A DNA stretch of 64,000 nt from Schizochytrium sp. TIO01 (taxonomy: Eukaryota; Sar; Bigyra; Thraustochytrida; Thraustochytriidae), in NCBI GenBank assembly GCA_004764695.1, contig SMSO01000006.1, positions 1,654,859 through 1,718,858 on the forward strand, in the 5' to 3' direction. The notes below the pieces were generated by a model. The model made no database searches. It was not told the origin of the DNA and saw only the letters and a list, made by a program, of their open reading frames with translations. This document shows, one piece after another, positions 49,796 to 61,065 of the stretch. How positions within the stretch are numbered: the stretch's first letter is position 1; each line of letters begins with the position of its first letter. The translations under genes and the position numbers were made by a program.

Positions 49796-51865
49796 GCTTA
49801 TTTGCTGCTATTTACCTATTTTATTTTAATTTAATTATAAAAATAATATAAACAAAAACATCAAAATTAGCAAAAACAAATATTAAAAACAACAAAAACA
49901 GAGAAAGGTTGGTTAAAGAGCGAGGGCGCAGCTAGGCACTTAGGTAGGCACTCCTACTGCTACGCACGCCTTTCAGAAGCAGTCAGTTAGTTGGTTGGAA
50001 ATCGTTTCTTTCTTTTATAAAAGCCAAAAGACCGAGATGGAAGAAAGCACTTAGTTTCAAATCCGTCTCTTTCTTCTCATTCCCAGGGGCGGCGAATTCG
50101 CTCAAGCTGGCCTGGAAAAGGACAGCAGGCGGCCTGAGATCGCGGTGCCTCAGGCCGCCTGTGCGGCGGAAGCGGGCGAACGACGGAGCAGGCGGCGGCA
50201 TACCTCAAGCAGAGAGGGAACGGCGGGCTTCGAGCTGCAGCGGGCGCGAGCTTAGTAGGCACAACTTCGTTCGGGACGCGAGCGCGTGCGTTGCGAGTCC
50301 TCCGCTATAAAGCTAAAGCCAGTGAGTTAACAGTTGAGTCGGGTTGGTGAGGGGAAGGAACACTGGGTACAGCTAGCTATAGGATAGGGATGCGGAGCCC
50401 CCTGCAGCGCAAAGGTGCGGTGAGGTACCGAAAAGCTATCAGCTTTGGTATGATATAGGGGTGTGGGGAAAGGGTTCCCACATGCGGCCGGGGAGCGCAA
50501 AGAAGAGCCATGTGCAGCTTGCGCTGCCGCCAGCTGTGGGGTCTCCCGCAGGCGGAGAATGATGGCTCCGAAAGCTCTCGACGATCGTGCTGCAGCTGCG
50601 ATTTCGTTCGAAAGTTGGACGATGATGGTGATGACGATGATGATCGCGCTCTAAGCCCGCAGATGTTTCTGTTGCAGCGATGGACGCCAGATCTATCCAC
50701 CAACCCTTCGAAAAGGGAACGGTCAAACCTCCCTTGGCCTCTTTGAGACAGCCAGCTGAGGTGCTGTTGCGCAGGTAAGTAGGTACATCCTACTATTTTC
50801 CCTTGTTCTTCCTTTTTTTTCTACTTCTTTTTAATATGTACTTAGCGGTTGCCCAGGTTGAAGAGGTAGCAGTAGGTGTCTTATAATTTATTTCGTTTCA
50901 GACGATGGTTTGGGTTCGGGTTGTTTGCCAACTCGAGAAGGCGAAGTAAGAGCAGATAGAAATCGGAAAAGAAAGGAAACGATCAGAAACAGGCAAATAA
51001 ACGAACGAACGAACTAATTAATTTTAATTAATTTTAATTGCAACTTAGTAATTAATTAATTAATTAATTAAGTGAATAAATAATTAAATAACTGACTGAC
51101 TGACTAACTGCTGAAGAAGTGCTGCTCGCTCGTACAGCAAAGCGCTCCAAGCTGCTGGTTTTCCGGGCCCCAGGACTACGAGAAGTTCAGGGCCGCAAGC
51201 GATGGCATCGACGGTCGCTTGGACGACCGACGGGCTCGGAAACCAAGGCTTTCAGGCTCCGAAGATCCAAATTAAATAAAATCTCAAGATATCAATCACT
51301 CGATCAATCAATCATAATATCAACCGATCAATCAACTAATCATAATATCAATCAATCGATGCTTAAACAGGCTTGAACACGGCGCCTCTCACTTGAGGGG
51401 CCTTCGTAATGGCGACTTTGGGAAACCGCGATACTGAAGAAAGCGCGTCGCTGTTCCTGAGGGTTTAAGGTGCTTCTGGTTGACTGTTTTCTTTCCTTTC
51501 TCAAACAAAGTAGAAAATAGCAAGATCATCGAAAGCGCAAGTAATCTTTGTTTTGTTTTGTGTTGTTTTGTTTTGTTTTGTTCTGTTTTAAGCTTCAGTG
51601 TTTGTCTCATGGACGCGAGATGGGCGGCGAGGATGGCTTCCCTTCCATGGATCAAGTCGCTTGATCCACGACGTGTGTGGATCTTGCTTTGAGCTTGATT
51701 TTGAGCTTGGTCTTGAGCTGATCTTGAGCTTGAGCTTGAGCTTGAGATTGCGAAGGCCAGCTGATTTGGAGCCTCAATCGATCTGACGAGCGAGTGACTC
51801 GAAAAGAGAGGCACGGGAAAACGGCATATCCTTCAGGTGCCGTGCTGGATTGGTCGGACGGTGTT

Positions 51866-51867
<2 letters not shown>

Positions 51868-51900
<33 letters not shown>

Positions 51901-51993
51901 TTGGAAAGACAGGGATTGGAGTGCGGGAACGAAGCAATGAATGAATGAAGGAATGAATGAAGGAATGAATGAAGGAATGAATGAAGGAATGAA
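51868..51993. repeat. (GA)n tract and (GAATGAATGAAG)n array
   Basis: A GA dinucleotide tract at 51868-51898, then four 12-mers GAATGAATGAAG at about 51935-51990. Confidence 0.9.
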
Positions 51994-52105
51994 AGAATGA
52001 AGATCTTGCGAATGTCTTTCCAAATACTCAAGCGAAGCAAACTGTTGAATAGGCGTTGCTCGGGCCTCAAGGGTTCATCGACCAAGCCGTGCACTCGCGC
52101 GAATT

Positions 52106-52150
52106 CGAGTTCGAGTTCGAGTTCGAGTTCGAGTTCGAGTTCGAGTTCGC
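52106..52150. repeat. (GAGTTC)n hexamer array
   Basis: About seven perfect hexamers. The period is a multiple of three, so it reads EF or SS repeats. Confidence 0.92.
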
Positions 52151-55116
52151 GTGGAAAGCTCAAGTCTCAAAGAAGACACACGTGCTGCTGCTCTCTCTGG
52201 CCGTGATTGATTGCAGTTGGGGAGGGGTGTGCGCCAGCTAAGGATTATTAGCTAACCCAGGTGAGCATTATGATTTGAGGGGCTTCGCTGATGCTCGTCA
52301 TTCCCGCCATTGCGATTATGACGGCCATCGTGGATGGGTCACGATGGTTACTTGAATGAAAGCGAAGCGTGGGCATCTCAAGAGTCGGGATTCAATCCAA
52401 GAGCCGAACGACCGAACCAATCCCCGGAAGGGAGGGAAGGAAGGAAGCAGCACTCACTGTCCCCGCGTTCGAAAGCGCTTCAGCTCGAGGTGGCCTTGGC
52501 TTGGCTTGGCTTGGCTTTGGAGAAGAGAACCGAAAATATTGAAACTGACCTTTGAGGTTTAAATCTTTCCTTGTCTCTGCTAAGGCAATGGTAGTGATTA
52601 CTGCAGTAGTGTTGGCGCGTACTTACAGAGGGAGTTCCCACTTGAATTCAAAAGAATTCAAACGACACACGCAAAGGTGAATCAAATCGCTGTTGAGCGC
52701 CATTTCAGAAGCGCTTTGCCATCCGAGTTTGGGCCCTCTGCGGCTCGCGCGAGGGGCTCGAAGATGGGCAGACAAACGCACGCAGGCACGCAGGAAGGCA
52801 GGAATGCAGACAGACATTCGCTCAAGGTCACCAGTGCGTGGCGCTCGCTCGAGGCTGTCCGTGGCTGCGGATTTTTGAATTCAAGTCAAGGCCGTTCCGC
52901 ACCAGACGGGCATGGTGAGGGAGCGCCGTGGCATGTTGCGAGGAAAGCAAGCTTTGGCTTCTTGACCAAGAACTCGGTGGCGCTCCGAAGTCACAAGAAC
53001 GCTGAGTGAGGTGCTGAGGTGCTGCGCGGGCCCTGCGTCGAATCTCGAAACCTGCAGGCGTACGAGCATGCATCCATGGATACATAAATTTACATTTACT
53101 CATGCATGCATGCATACATACATAAATACAGGCATGCGGTACGTCCAGATCGTTCGTTCGCCGCACGCATTCGATGGGGCCGGCCTCTTCTGCTTCAACT
53201 TCGAGCTCACTCGCCGTCGCTGGCGATGAAATGCAATCGATCATCGTGATGCAGTGCGGCATTGCAGGTTGATTACAGAGGAGCAGCAGCGCCTGCTGAC
53301 CCCCTCCCCCGTTCACCCCCTTTTGATACACAACAGGCAGGTCCAGCCAAGCATCATTCCCTGCAATCAATCAGGTCTCGAGCCGATTGTAAACGGTCTG
53401 TGATGCTGTCCTTCGCTGTCAGAAACAGTGCGCATTCTACGCCTTTTGCTCGTTCAGTCTGCTCAGAGTTAGCGCTTCTTCTCCATGGATGGAATGGCAA
53501 ACAGCTTACAGGCGGAGGCAGTCGTCCGGGAGACGGGGGCCTCCTATGCTTTACCCTAGGACTGACTAGCGCGGACGGACGCTTGGGAGATCGGCCTTAG
53601 GACAACGGCGGGTCAAGAGGCGGCGAAGGACGAGCAGAGAGTAACAGATGAGAGGCCGATGGAGAGAGGCGGAGACGAAGATTATGGTCAGGAATGTTGA
53701 AGAATTTTGAGGAGGCTGGAAACTCATTTCATTTCATTTCATTTCATTTCGTTTCGTTTCGTCACTCCCGAACTCATTCAAGGTTTAGAAAGAAAGCGAT
53801 TCGATCACTTGGCCGAACTCTGAAAACTTTGGGTCAAAGCCGTCGGCTGCTTTTTGCTATGGATGTTGGTGTTGTTGTTGATGATGATGATGATTCTTTT
53901 CGAGTTTTCTGCTAAATTTCCTCTTACGGAGGAGCCGTCGTTTAGTTGAGCGCTGTGATAGGAATTGCGAGCTTTGAGATGCGGCTGAATTTGGGAATGG
54001 CCAAATGAATGTGCGATACGACTTCAAGGTTGGCATTGGCGAACCTACGGGCATGATTAGTTGGAAATGAGGAGGGGGCGCAATCTCAGACGAAGCGGAG
54101 CTGCTCTTTCACAATGTCTTCGAGATCTCGATGTGCGATTCCTGCAAAAGATCGACATTTGCGCTTTTGAATGCCTGCTTGCTTACGAAACCCCCCATTC
54201 GCAAAGATCTCATTCCCAAACGAGCAGCTTATTAGGAATAAACAGATAAATAAATACATGAAATCCAACGCAATGCAATCTGGAAACACCGCCATGAAGG
54301 CGCTCTGCGAATCAAGGAGGCTAGCGATCTCATCAAACGATCAGTCTTCGAGGTCGTCGCGGTCTTTCTTGAGCGCGAACCGCGCTAATGATGCATTTCT
54401 TTCAAAGCTCACATGATCTATCTATAGAACGTCATCCTTCTTCGTCCTCCAGGTAGTACCTACTAGGTAGTACCTACGGTGTATGTGCAAACCTGGAGAA
54501 CAGTCAGTCAGTCAGTTTGTAGGTGAGACAGTTAAGAGATTTTCTATCTTGATGTGGTGGTATAACGCTAAGAGGTGCTAGCCCCAGCAGTGGACAGGCA
54601 GAGGGGACTGAGGGACTCTGTACCGGGGAAAATGGGAACTTGCGGGGCAGAACCAGCTTCTTCCAACTGTGGACTGTGGTACTTCCAAGTGCCGCTTCGT
54701 GGCTGTCCGCGGACGCTTCCCAGGAAAGCGCTACTCTCTTTCTTTCCCTTTCTTTCTTTCTTTCTTTCTTTTGGCTTTGAAAGCTTTGGAGACAGTGCTG
54801 CAATTATTCATCTGCGTTTGCAGGGTTTGAAGGAACAGCGATTTTCTTACTTACTTCCTCCCTGCTTTCTCACCAATTGCTCTTAGTTCACATGCACGAC
54901 GAATGAAGGGGAAAAACCATTCATTTTTCTTTTCTTTTCATTGTATTCTAATTTTAACAAATAATAATAATAAATAATAAATAGTAACAAAACTTCTTAC
55001 TCCATAGAAAGCAGTATGGACGTACGTAGTGATCGTTGCCAACTTACTTTCGCATCACTTGAAAACTGAGGACATTTCATTTACAGAAATGGCGCCTCCA
55101 AAAGTAGAAAGAGAAC

Positions 55117-55178
55117 GGCATTGCATTGCATTGCATTGCATTGCATTGCATTGCATTGCATTGCATTGCATTGCATTT
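55117..55178. repeat. (CATTG)n pentamer array
   Basis: Twelve copies of GCATT/CATTG, followed after 30 bp by a (CAA)n tract. Confidence 0.92.
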
Positions 55179-56352
55179 TGAATTGCATTGCACCAACGAA
55201 CTTGAACGAGTTTCAACAACAACAACAACAACGACAACAACAATAAGAAAGAGAAGAAGAGTGAGTCCTACTCGAGGCCTACGGAGCCGCAGTTTATGAT
55301 GTCGAGGCTTCTGCTCGTCGGGAAAGAAAGCGACGGCCGCGGCCCTGTCTACCTACTTGTTTCAAGCTGATTCGGTCTCCTGCGAAACGTGCCTGGCTCC
55401 TTTAGCCTTTGTTATCGCGATTGTTTTAGTCTGTAATTTATTGCTTTATTCTATTTTGTTTATATATTTAAGTCAAGTCACCGTTATCAGTGTTATCTTT
55501 TGTAGAATATTGAAAATAAAATACTGTTTTGTTTTTTGTTTTTATTTTTAAAATTTAATAAGTGAAGGTTGGAGAAAGAAATCAATCAATTAATCAATCA
55601 ATAATCATTCATAGAGATCATCGAAGATTGAATTGGGCGATCAAATTCACTCTCGTTCTCTCGTTCGCGCTCGCGTGACTGCCTGGCCGCGCTAGCTCGC
55701 TACGAAGCAAAAGACACCTCGCGCTCGCTCCCGGCAGGACGATAAGTCTGCCGCCGCAGGTCGCAGCAGACGCTGAGGTACTCGAGGACGGACCGCCTGT
55801 GAGCAGGCAGCGCCATCAGCGAAGGGACGCCGTACCTCAAGTAAGCAAGCAAGCAAGCAAGCAAGGGAAACGGCACTAGTACGAAGACTGCCTCGAGTGG
55901 AGAGAGCAGCGAAAGACACTCGGGCCTGTGCCGCGCCACCTTTGACGAGGCTTGGCTGCCAGTCCTTCACGCGGGGCTGTCTCGAAAGGCGCGAGGTTCT
56001 TCGTGCGTCATTTCATTCATTCATTCGTCTTCTCTGGTTTTGGGCCCTTTTTTGAAAAGCTTCAGAAATTCTTTCGTCTCGTTTAATTTTGGAAATAAAA
56101 TTAAATTTAATTTAAAAAAAAAAAAAAAAAGTTTGGGGAAAAGGGAAATTGAAAGAACTCTCTAGCTAGCGAAAACATTTTTTTTTTATTTTTTTAAAGT
56201 TTAGAGAATAAGAGGGGAAAAAAGGAAAAAGGAAAAAAAGAAACGCAGCTGCTGGAGCAAAGAGGCAAAACCGGAATTGGGCAAAGCTCACGTGAGATTG
56301 CCTTGAAGGCAGATCAAGGCGTGCTCGAAGACACAAACTAATCACAGGCAAG

Positions 56353-57747
56353 ATGTGTTTGATGCAAACACCGCAGGATATGCTGACGCGGAGCTACCGC
56401 AAGTCGCTCGCGCAGTACAACAATAGCGCACGGAGGGGCAGCAGCACGGGTCTGCCGCTGCTTGGCTCCAATGCAACGCTCCCGGCGTGGCTTAACTCGC
56501 AGTCACAACAGCACCAGCACCAGGACCAGGACCAGACAAACTACACCACCTCGAGCAGCAGCTCGGCTCCTTCAAATGCTAACAGCAACAATATTCTAAG
56601 CTCACTCCTCGCACAACTCCAGCAGCAGCAGCAGCAGCCGTCCGCACAGCAACAGCAACAGCCCAAGCCGTACCAGGACCTTCAGAGCGCGGCCCCTTTC
56701 TACTACAACAGCAATGCACAATTTCAGCAGCACCAACACCAGCAAAATAACCTCATAGCAAGGCCACAACAGCACCAGCAGCACGAGTCACCTGTGGCGC
56801 TCTTACACGAGCTTCTTATGCGCCAGCAACAAATTCAACAGCAGGAATTGCAGCAACAGCAGCTCCGCGAAACCCTCTTGCATGACCTTCTCCATAGTCA
56901 AAAACAGCAAGAGGAAGAACAGGAGCAGGAGCGCCGCCGCAAGGAGGAGCAGGAGAAGAGCGAAGCAGACAATGCTCTTGCTCGATTCTCCACTATGCTT
57001 GCCCAGCTCCGGCAAGCAAAGGTTGTCGAACCCATCTCCCAAGTTACTCTTGAGAAGGCAACCGAGTCCGTCATTCGCCCTGTGAATAACAATGACAACA
57101 GTACCACGTCAAACACAACCTCTGTAGTAAAACACTCCGCTCCAGTCACTTTGAAATTAGAAGAAAAGACCCCCGCCTTTGAGGCCAAAAACATTGATGC
57201 AGGTGAGACCAAGAAGAAGAAGCGCGTCAAGAAGAGACCCTCGCCCAGCAACAACACATTACCTATCCCGTCAAGGTATCGCGGTGTGTCCTGGCATCGC
57301 CGTGATAAGGTATGGCTCGCTCGTGTTTGGATCGACGGTAAAATCCGCCACTTGGGTTGCTTCAAGCTTGAAAAGATGGCCGCCATGGCTGTTGATCTCC
57401 GTCACATTGCCCTTTTCGGCGAACACGGTCGCGCACTGAACTTCCCTAGCCGTGCTGAGCGAAACCGCCTTATCAAAGAGTTCAAGCAGCGTGTTGACTT
57501 CAAGCTTCAGGATGCTCTTGACCAAGCTCAGGCCCGCATGGCCGCCGACGGAGACTCCTCTGAACTCCAGTCACCTATTGATTCTCTTCATGAAGACAAG
57601 GCCACTGATAGCGATGCCATGTCCTCTACCTCCGACGCAACGCAGGAGATCACAACTACACACAAGCGCAAGCTCAGCGAAATCAGTCATGATGATGAAG
57701 CTGATGCCGATGCTGCTGCTCGGGCAGCAAAGAAACTGCTCAACTAG
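56353..57747 (+). CDS. AP2-domain protein 3, Q-rich, complete
   Basis: A single intact frame of 464 codons from ATG 56353 (MCLMQTPQDMLTRSYRKSLA) to TAG 57745. The N-terminal half has Gln/His/Asn-rich stretches (about residues 50-160). A Gln/Glu/Arg-rich segment of probable coiled-coil character follows at about 175-220 (QEEEQEQERRRKEEQEK). The basic cluster KKKKRVKKR at 287-295 is a likely nuclear localisation signal. One AP2 domain spans 307-366 (SRYRGVSWHRRDKVWLAR, then HLGCF, MAVDL and LNF). After it comes an acidic, Ser-rich tail ending AAKKLLN. No intron. By family knowledge it should bind DNA; the target is unknown. Of the three AP2 genes it is the only one both complete and in one frame here. 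No in-frame ATG precedes it nearby. Confidence 0.94.
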   Translation: MCLMQTPQDMLTRSYRKSLAQYNNSARRGSSTGLPLLGSNATLPAWLNSQSQQHQHQDQDQTNYTTSSSSSAPSNANSNNILSSLLAQLQQQQQQPSAQQQQQPKPYQDLQSAAPFYYNSNAQFQQHQHQQNNLIARPQQHQQHESPVALLHELLMRQQQIQQQELQQQQLRETLLHDLLHSQKQQEEEQEQERRRKEEQEKSEADNALARFSTMLAQLRQAKVVEPISQVTLEKATESVIRPVNNNDNSTTSNTTSVVKHSAPVTLKLEEKTPAFEAKNIDAGETKKKKRVKKRPSPSNNTLPIPSRYRGVSWHRRDKVWLARVWIDGKIRHLGCFKLEKMAAMAVDLRHIALFGEHGRALNFPSRAERNRLIKEFKQRVDFKLQDALDQAQARMAADGDSSELQSPIDSLHEDKATDSDAMSSTSDATQEITTTHKRKLSEISHDDEADADAAARAAKKLLN

Positions 57748-59191
57748 ATTATTGCACACACAAACAAGCGTTTCTGCTTCCTCTCTGTGAATGACCACCT
57801 GCGTAGTAGAACCAAGTTAGTTCTTCTACACTTTCCCCATGATTTCAATCAAATACACAATTGTCCCCATTCCTTATCAAAAATACAACCTCATGAACAT
57901 CTGATACCCATGTCTGCTTCGTATACTTACGTACTACCACATTATTTTTTTTCTTTGCATTACTTTCATTACAATTTTCTTACTTTTGTTGATTTATTTT
58001 TTTATTCTTCTTCGGAATTAATGGGTAGGGAGGTATCCAGATTCCACAGCAAACCAAAGCATGGTGCTACAACAGCAGCAAACGTTGTATCGCAATTTTT
58101 GAAGTTTCTTGGAATTGATGCCTAAAGGGCCAATATGATCCGTTTTAAGCCAGTAAAGCACTCTTCGTAGACATGGTTATTTGAGAAAGGTGCAGAGAAG
58201 CACTTGCTTACTTTCACTTAAAGCATAACGTCTTTTGCTATTTTAGAAAAGGGAGATTCGTAAAAAAAAAAAAAAAAAAAAAAGATACAGCCACTTCCAG
58301 TTTTTCAAAATACTGAGATTCATATACAAAATGCGACGCTTGGAGAGACGATAACCGAATGACTGATTGACTCCATCTCTTTTCAAAACGAGGAAATAAG
58401 ATGTAAGAGTCACCTAGAATCCTTTTTGAGGGTTGAGAGTCAAGCATTTAATGATGTTCACCATAAGATTGTGTTTCGCTTCTGGGGTAAAGCGTTTGAT
58501 AGCGTCAACCCCGAGACTTTCTCTCAGGTGGTATTATTCTTTGAGGGAAATAAATAATAGTCATGTTCACTTGTTGCGGTAAACTGAGACAGTTGTTGAA
58601 ATTTACGTATGTTATTTTCAAATTGGCAAAATTGACCACTTTCTTCGATATATTGTGAGATGCACTTATATTAAACGGGATCATTCAAACCAAAATCATA
58701 TATCCGCATGCAGCTTGACGATGTCAGTCGTACTTGCTCTGAGAGACTACTTACTTAATCTAGTCTTGCAATATTCAATTTAATTTAGATTATGAATGAT
58801 GAGGAGAAAATTTACAGAACAAAGAAGATGCAATTCCTTTTGAGAAGGAAAGTTTATTTTGGAGCGTACATTAAATCCATGGGCGAAACAAGAAGAAAAC
58901 AGCCATGCCTCTTTGAGTTCCCGGGAACTAAACCAAAACTAACTGAGCTACTCTATTGTCAGGTTTTCGTTATAGAGGTTGCCATGAACGTCAACAAAAG
59001 AGCTAGTGAAACTTTTATGAGACAGAAGGGTACATTTACAACACGGAAGACAGTCACACTACTGCAATAACTGGCCTTGCTTGATTCATTTTCCGATACG
59101 AGCTAAAACACGACCACAATAATGGCCTTGCTTGGTACATTTCCAATACGTGCCAAGAGCAAGCCGGGTCGGAGTGAAATAACACGGCACA
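57748..59191. other. 3' flank of AP2 gene 3, AT-rich
   Basis: AT-rich sequence with a poly-A run at 58261-58282. Two doubtful short ORFs lie inside. A plus-strand ORF at 58792-59070 (92 codons, MNDEEKIYRTKKMQF) has ordinary composition but no recognisable feature. Confidence 0.4.
58021..58125 (+). CDS. Short coding-like segment, 34 aa, doubtful
   Basis: ATG GGT AGG onward reads MGREVSRFHSKPKHGATTAA and ends FLKFLGIDA before TAA. A T-rich tract and an AG directly upstream would also suit a 3' splice site, so it could be a last exon. No partner exon identified. Confidence 0.2.
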   Translation: MGREVSRFHSKPKHGATTAANVVSQFLKFLGIDA

Positions 59192-59440
59192 CTAGACCAC
59201 ATCCAGGCTACTTGAAGACAACCTGCGATCCATCACCACTCGCTCACCGTCACGGCTAACAAGCTCAAAACCAGCATGTCTTTCTGCATTGAACTTCTCA
59301 GCCTCCTCAAGCTCCAGGTACTCGTGAGACAAGTATAACCTGTAATAGATGCCGTGGAAAATACCGCAGATTGACACGGCAAAAATAACCACAATCAGCA
59401 CTACCATGCCAGCCTTGTCGACACCCTCATCGATCGCCAT
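59192..59440 (-). CDS. Small single-pass membrane protein, unidentified
   Basis: 82 codons from ATG 59440 to the stop at 59192. A short polar N-terminus (MAIDEGVDKAG) precedes one strong hydrophobic helix at about residues 11-33 (GMVVLIVVIFAVSICGIF). A Tyr/Glu/Arg-rich hydrophilic tail ends SSSSLDVV. An in-frame TGA two codons upstream supports this start unless a 5' exon exists. The start is only 20 bp from the start of the plus-strand spliced gene at 59461. I do not recognise the family; the layout is typical of small organelle or endomembrane proteins. Confidence 0.5.
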   Translation of the reverse strand: MAIDEGVDKAGMVVLIVVIFAVSICGIFHGIYYRLYLSHEYLELEEAEKFNAERHAGFELVSRDGERVVMDRRLSSSSLDVV

Positions 59441-59460
59441 TCTTCAGAACGCAGTTGCTT

Positions 59461-60163
59461 ATGGCGAATCTCCTCGCAGTAGTCTGCCTGTTTCAGTCCT
59501 CAGACCAGCCTCGATCAACAGAGAAGCTGACCTTGCAATTTCAACCTAGCACACGTGTACAATATTCCTGCCGCACTCAACCAAATCGACCTGACCGGCC
59601 AATCTGGCGTCTCGAGCTCTTCCCAAAAGCAGCACAGCTCGTGAGTGCACCAGAGGCCTAGCAGCTGGAGAAACCTCTGTGAAGACCACCCGTCCCCGTG
59701 ACCTTCCCCGGCCACGCCGCGAAATGCTGTCGAGCAAACTCTTGCGCGCAAGGTTGATCGGCATCGGGTTTTGCTGCTGCTCTTCTTCTGCTGCTTCTTC
59801 TGTACTGTTCCATCGTACAAAAAGAAAAAAAAAAACAATAAAAAACAATAAAAAATTGCCGCCATCATCATAATAGCATTACTACAGAAAACTTCGTTCG
59901 CAGCATCATCATCGTCGTACCTTCCTTCCCATACGAACGTCTACTTACTGTTTCAGGAATATGGGTTGCGGGAGGAGTTGACGATTGCCAACCCGCGGGC
60001 CGCGGAGGAGGAGAAACACTTCTGGGAGGTCGTTGAAGAAGCAGGCGAACAAACACTCGAAAAGGGTTGTCAGGCTGTTTGGGGGATTATTTGGTTGATG
60101 AGGATGCACCACGTGAAAAAACCAGCAACCACAACACCCTCGAGAGCGCTCAAGCAGACCTGA
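59461..60163 (+). CDS. Two-exon gene, about 128 aa, unidentified
   Basis: Proposed model: exon 1 at 59461-59640 (MANLLAVVCLFQSSDQ onward, 60 codons, phase 0), then an intron at 59641-59956. The donor is GTGAGT and the acceptor region is CTACTTACTGTTTCAG with a branch-like CTTAC. Exon 2 at 59957-60163 begins EYGLREELTIANPRAAEEE and ends TTTPSRALKQT before TGA. Both exons are open and phase-compatible, and exon 2 has a Glu/Lys-rich amphipathic pattern. The stop is 7 bp from the proposed stop of the convergent minus-strand gene. No family recognised. Exon 1 is less certain than exon 2. Confidence 0.5.
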
Positions 60164-60170
60164 AGGCCTC

Positions 60171-61061
60171 TCAGGTAGAGAAGTTGGCACAAAGAAGCCA
60201 CGTTTGAAGAAACTGGTGCGGGGTAACAGCTTGGAGAAAAAATCGGAGAACTCGTCGATGCTCTTCGCCTCCAAAAATAAAACAATGTCTTCTTGTTGAA
60301 GGGGCTTGATTGTTTTCAATGTTCGAAGCAAAGGCTCACTCACAGCTATTCGTAAGCTTGCGAAGAGCCCTGGCCTCAAGTTCACATTCTCTCATTGCTG
60401 GGGTGGCCTCGAGTCTGAAATTCCTCGTGAAGGCCCTCTTCGTAGGCACGTAAGTAGGGCACAATCGCGTGGATTTAGATTTAGCTTTAGAATTGCTTGG
60501 AAAACCATTCTAAAGCGCCACCGTCATGATGGGGTTAGCCAGGGCTTCTCTTTGCCTAATCTCTCGAGGAAGACAATGGATGCAAAAGAGAAGGTTTTGA
60601 TTCGCGGGTTCCTTTCGTAGACGGCCCCCACTCATCGACAAATTGATGCACAGAATCCTCGTGAGATACACTCACATGTCTGTACGTTCGTGAGTACTTG
60701 TGCCATCATGACGACCTGAAAATATTAGTTTAGAACAACCCCAAATTCTCCTCTAAAGGGTTGCGCAAAATGCGTTGTCCACACCGCGGCGCGGGATGTC
60801 TTTTCCCCAGTGTCTTTGAGATCACGATCTTTTTTTCTTGGGTTTGGTTGAGGTTTTGCATGATATTACCTGCTCACTTCTTGCGGAATACAGTTCGCGT
60901 TTGGAGTGGCTCTGGCCAAGGGCGAGAGGCCCTGAAGGCGCGTGGCTGGTGACGTGATAGGATAGTGCGTGCGGGACTTGGTCTGAGACGTGCGCGAGCT
61001 GGTTTCCGGTGGAAAAGAGGGAAAAGAAACAAGGAAAAACGTCGTGTGAGCAAGCAGACAT
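60171..61061 (-). CDS. Probable four-exon minus-strand gene, uncertain model
   Basis: Proposed exons: 61061-60878 (MSACSHDVF...), 60715-60676, 60414-60344 (...LEATPAMRECELEARALRKL), and a last exon ending at TGA 60173-60171 (...FLQTWLLCANFST). All three donors are GTGAG(C/T). Acceptors are TTTTCAG and TTTCAG, and phases agree. The last acceptor is undecided, but several candidates (after TTTTTGGAG, TCTCCAAG, GCACCAG) give the same frame. Doubts are real: another minus-strand frame, 60861 to 60556, also looks coding but holds two stops; a 441-nt ORF lies antisense to the neighbour; and the ATG is only 4 nt after the stop of the next gene. No family recognised. Confidence 0.35.
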
Positions 61062-61065
61062 TCTT

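Larger units (their letters stand above)
44701..56352. other. Gene-poor stretch with repeats and doubtful short ORFs
   Basis: Alternating AT-rich pieces (46.4-46.75, 48.8-49.0, 49.8-49.9, 51.0-51.1, 54.9-55.0, 55.4-55.6 kb) and GC-rich patches. It includes (ATTC)n near 45000-45135, (GCT)n, GAATTT arrays at 48720-48775, GAGTT, GAGTTC, CATTT and CATTG arrays. Three GC-rich short ORFs are listed separately. I see no firm gene. Confidence 0.4.

Noticed and set aside
59945-60385. 147-codon minus-strand ORF starting at GTG
   Set aside because: It lacks an ATG start, has a TGA just upstream and overlaps the better-supported exon 2 on the plus strand. Its middle part remains a possible alternative frame for the minus-strand gene.
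60306-60620. 104-codon plus-strand ORF
   Set aside because: Starts at TTG only, and the minus strand here has the better splice signals.
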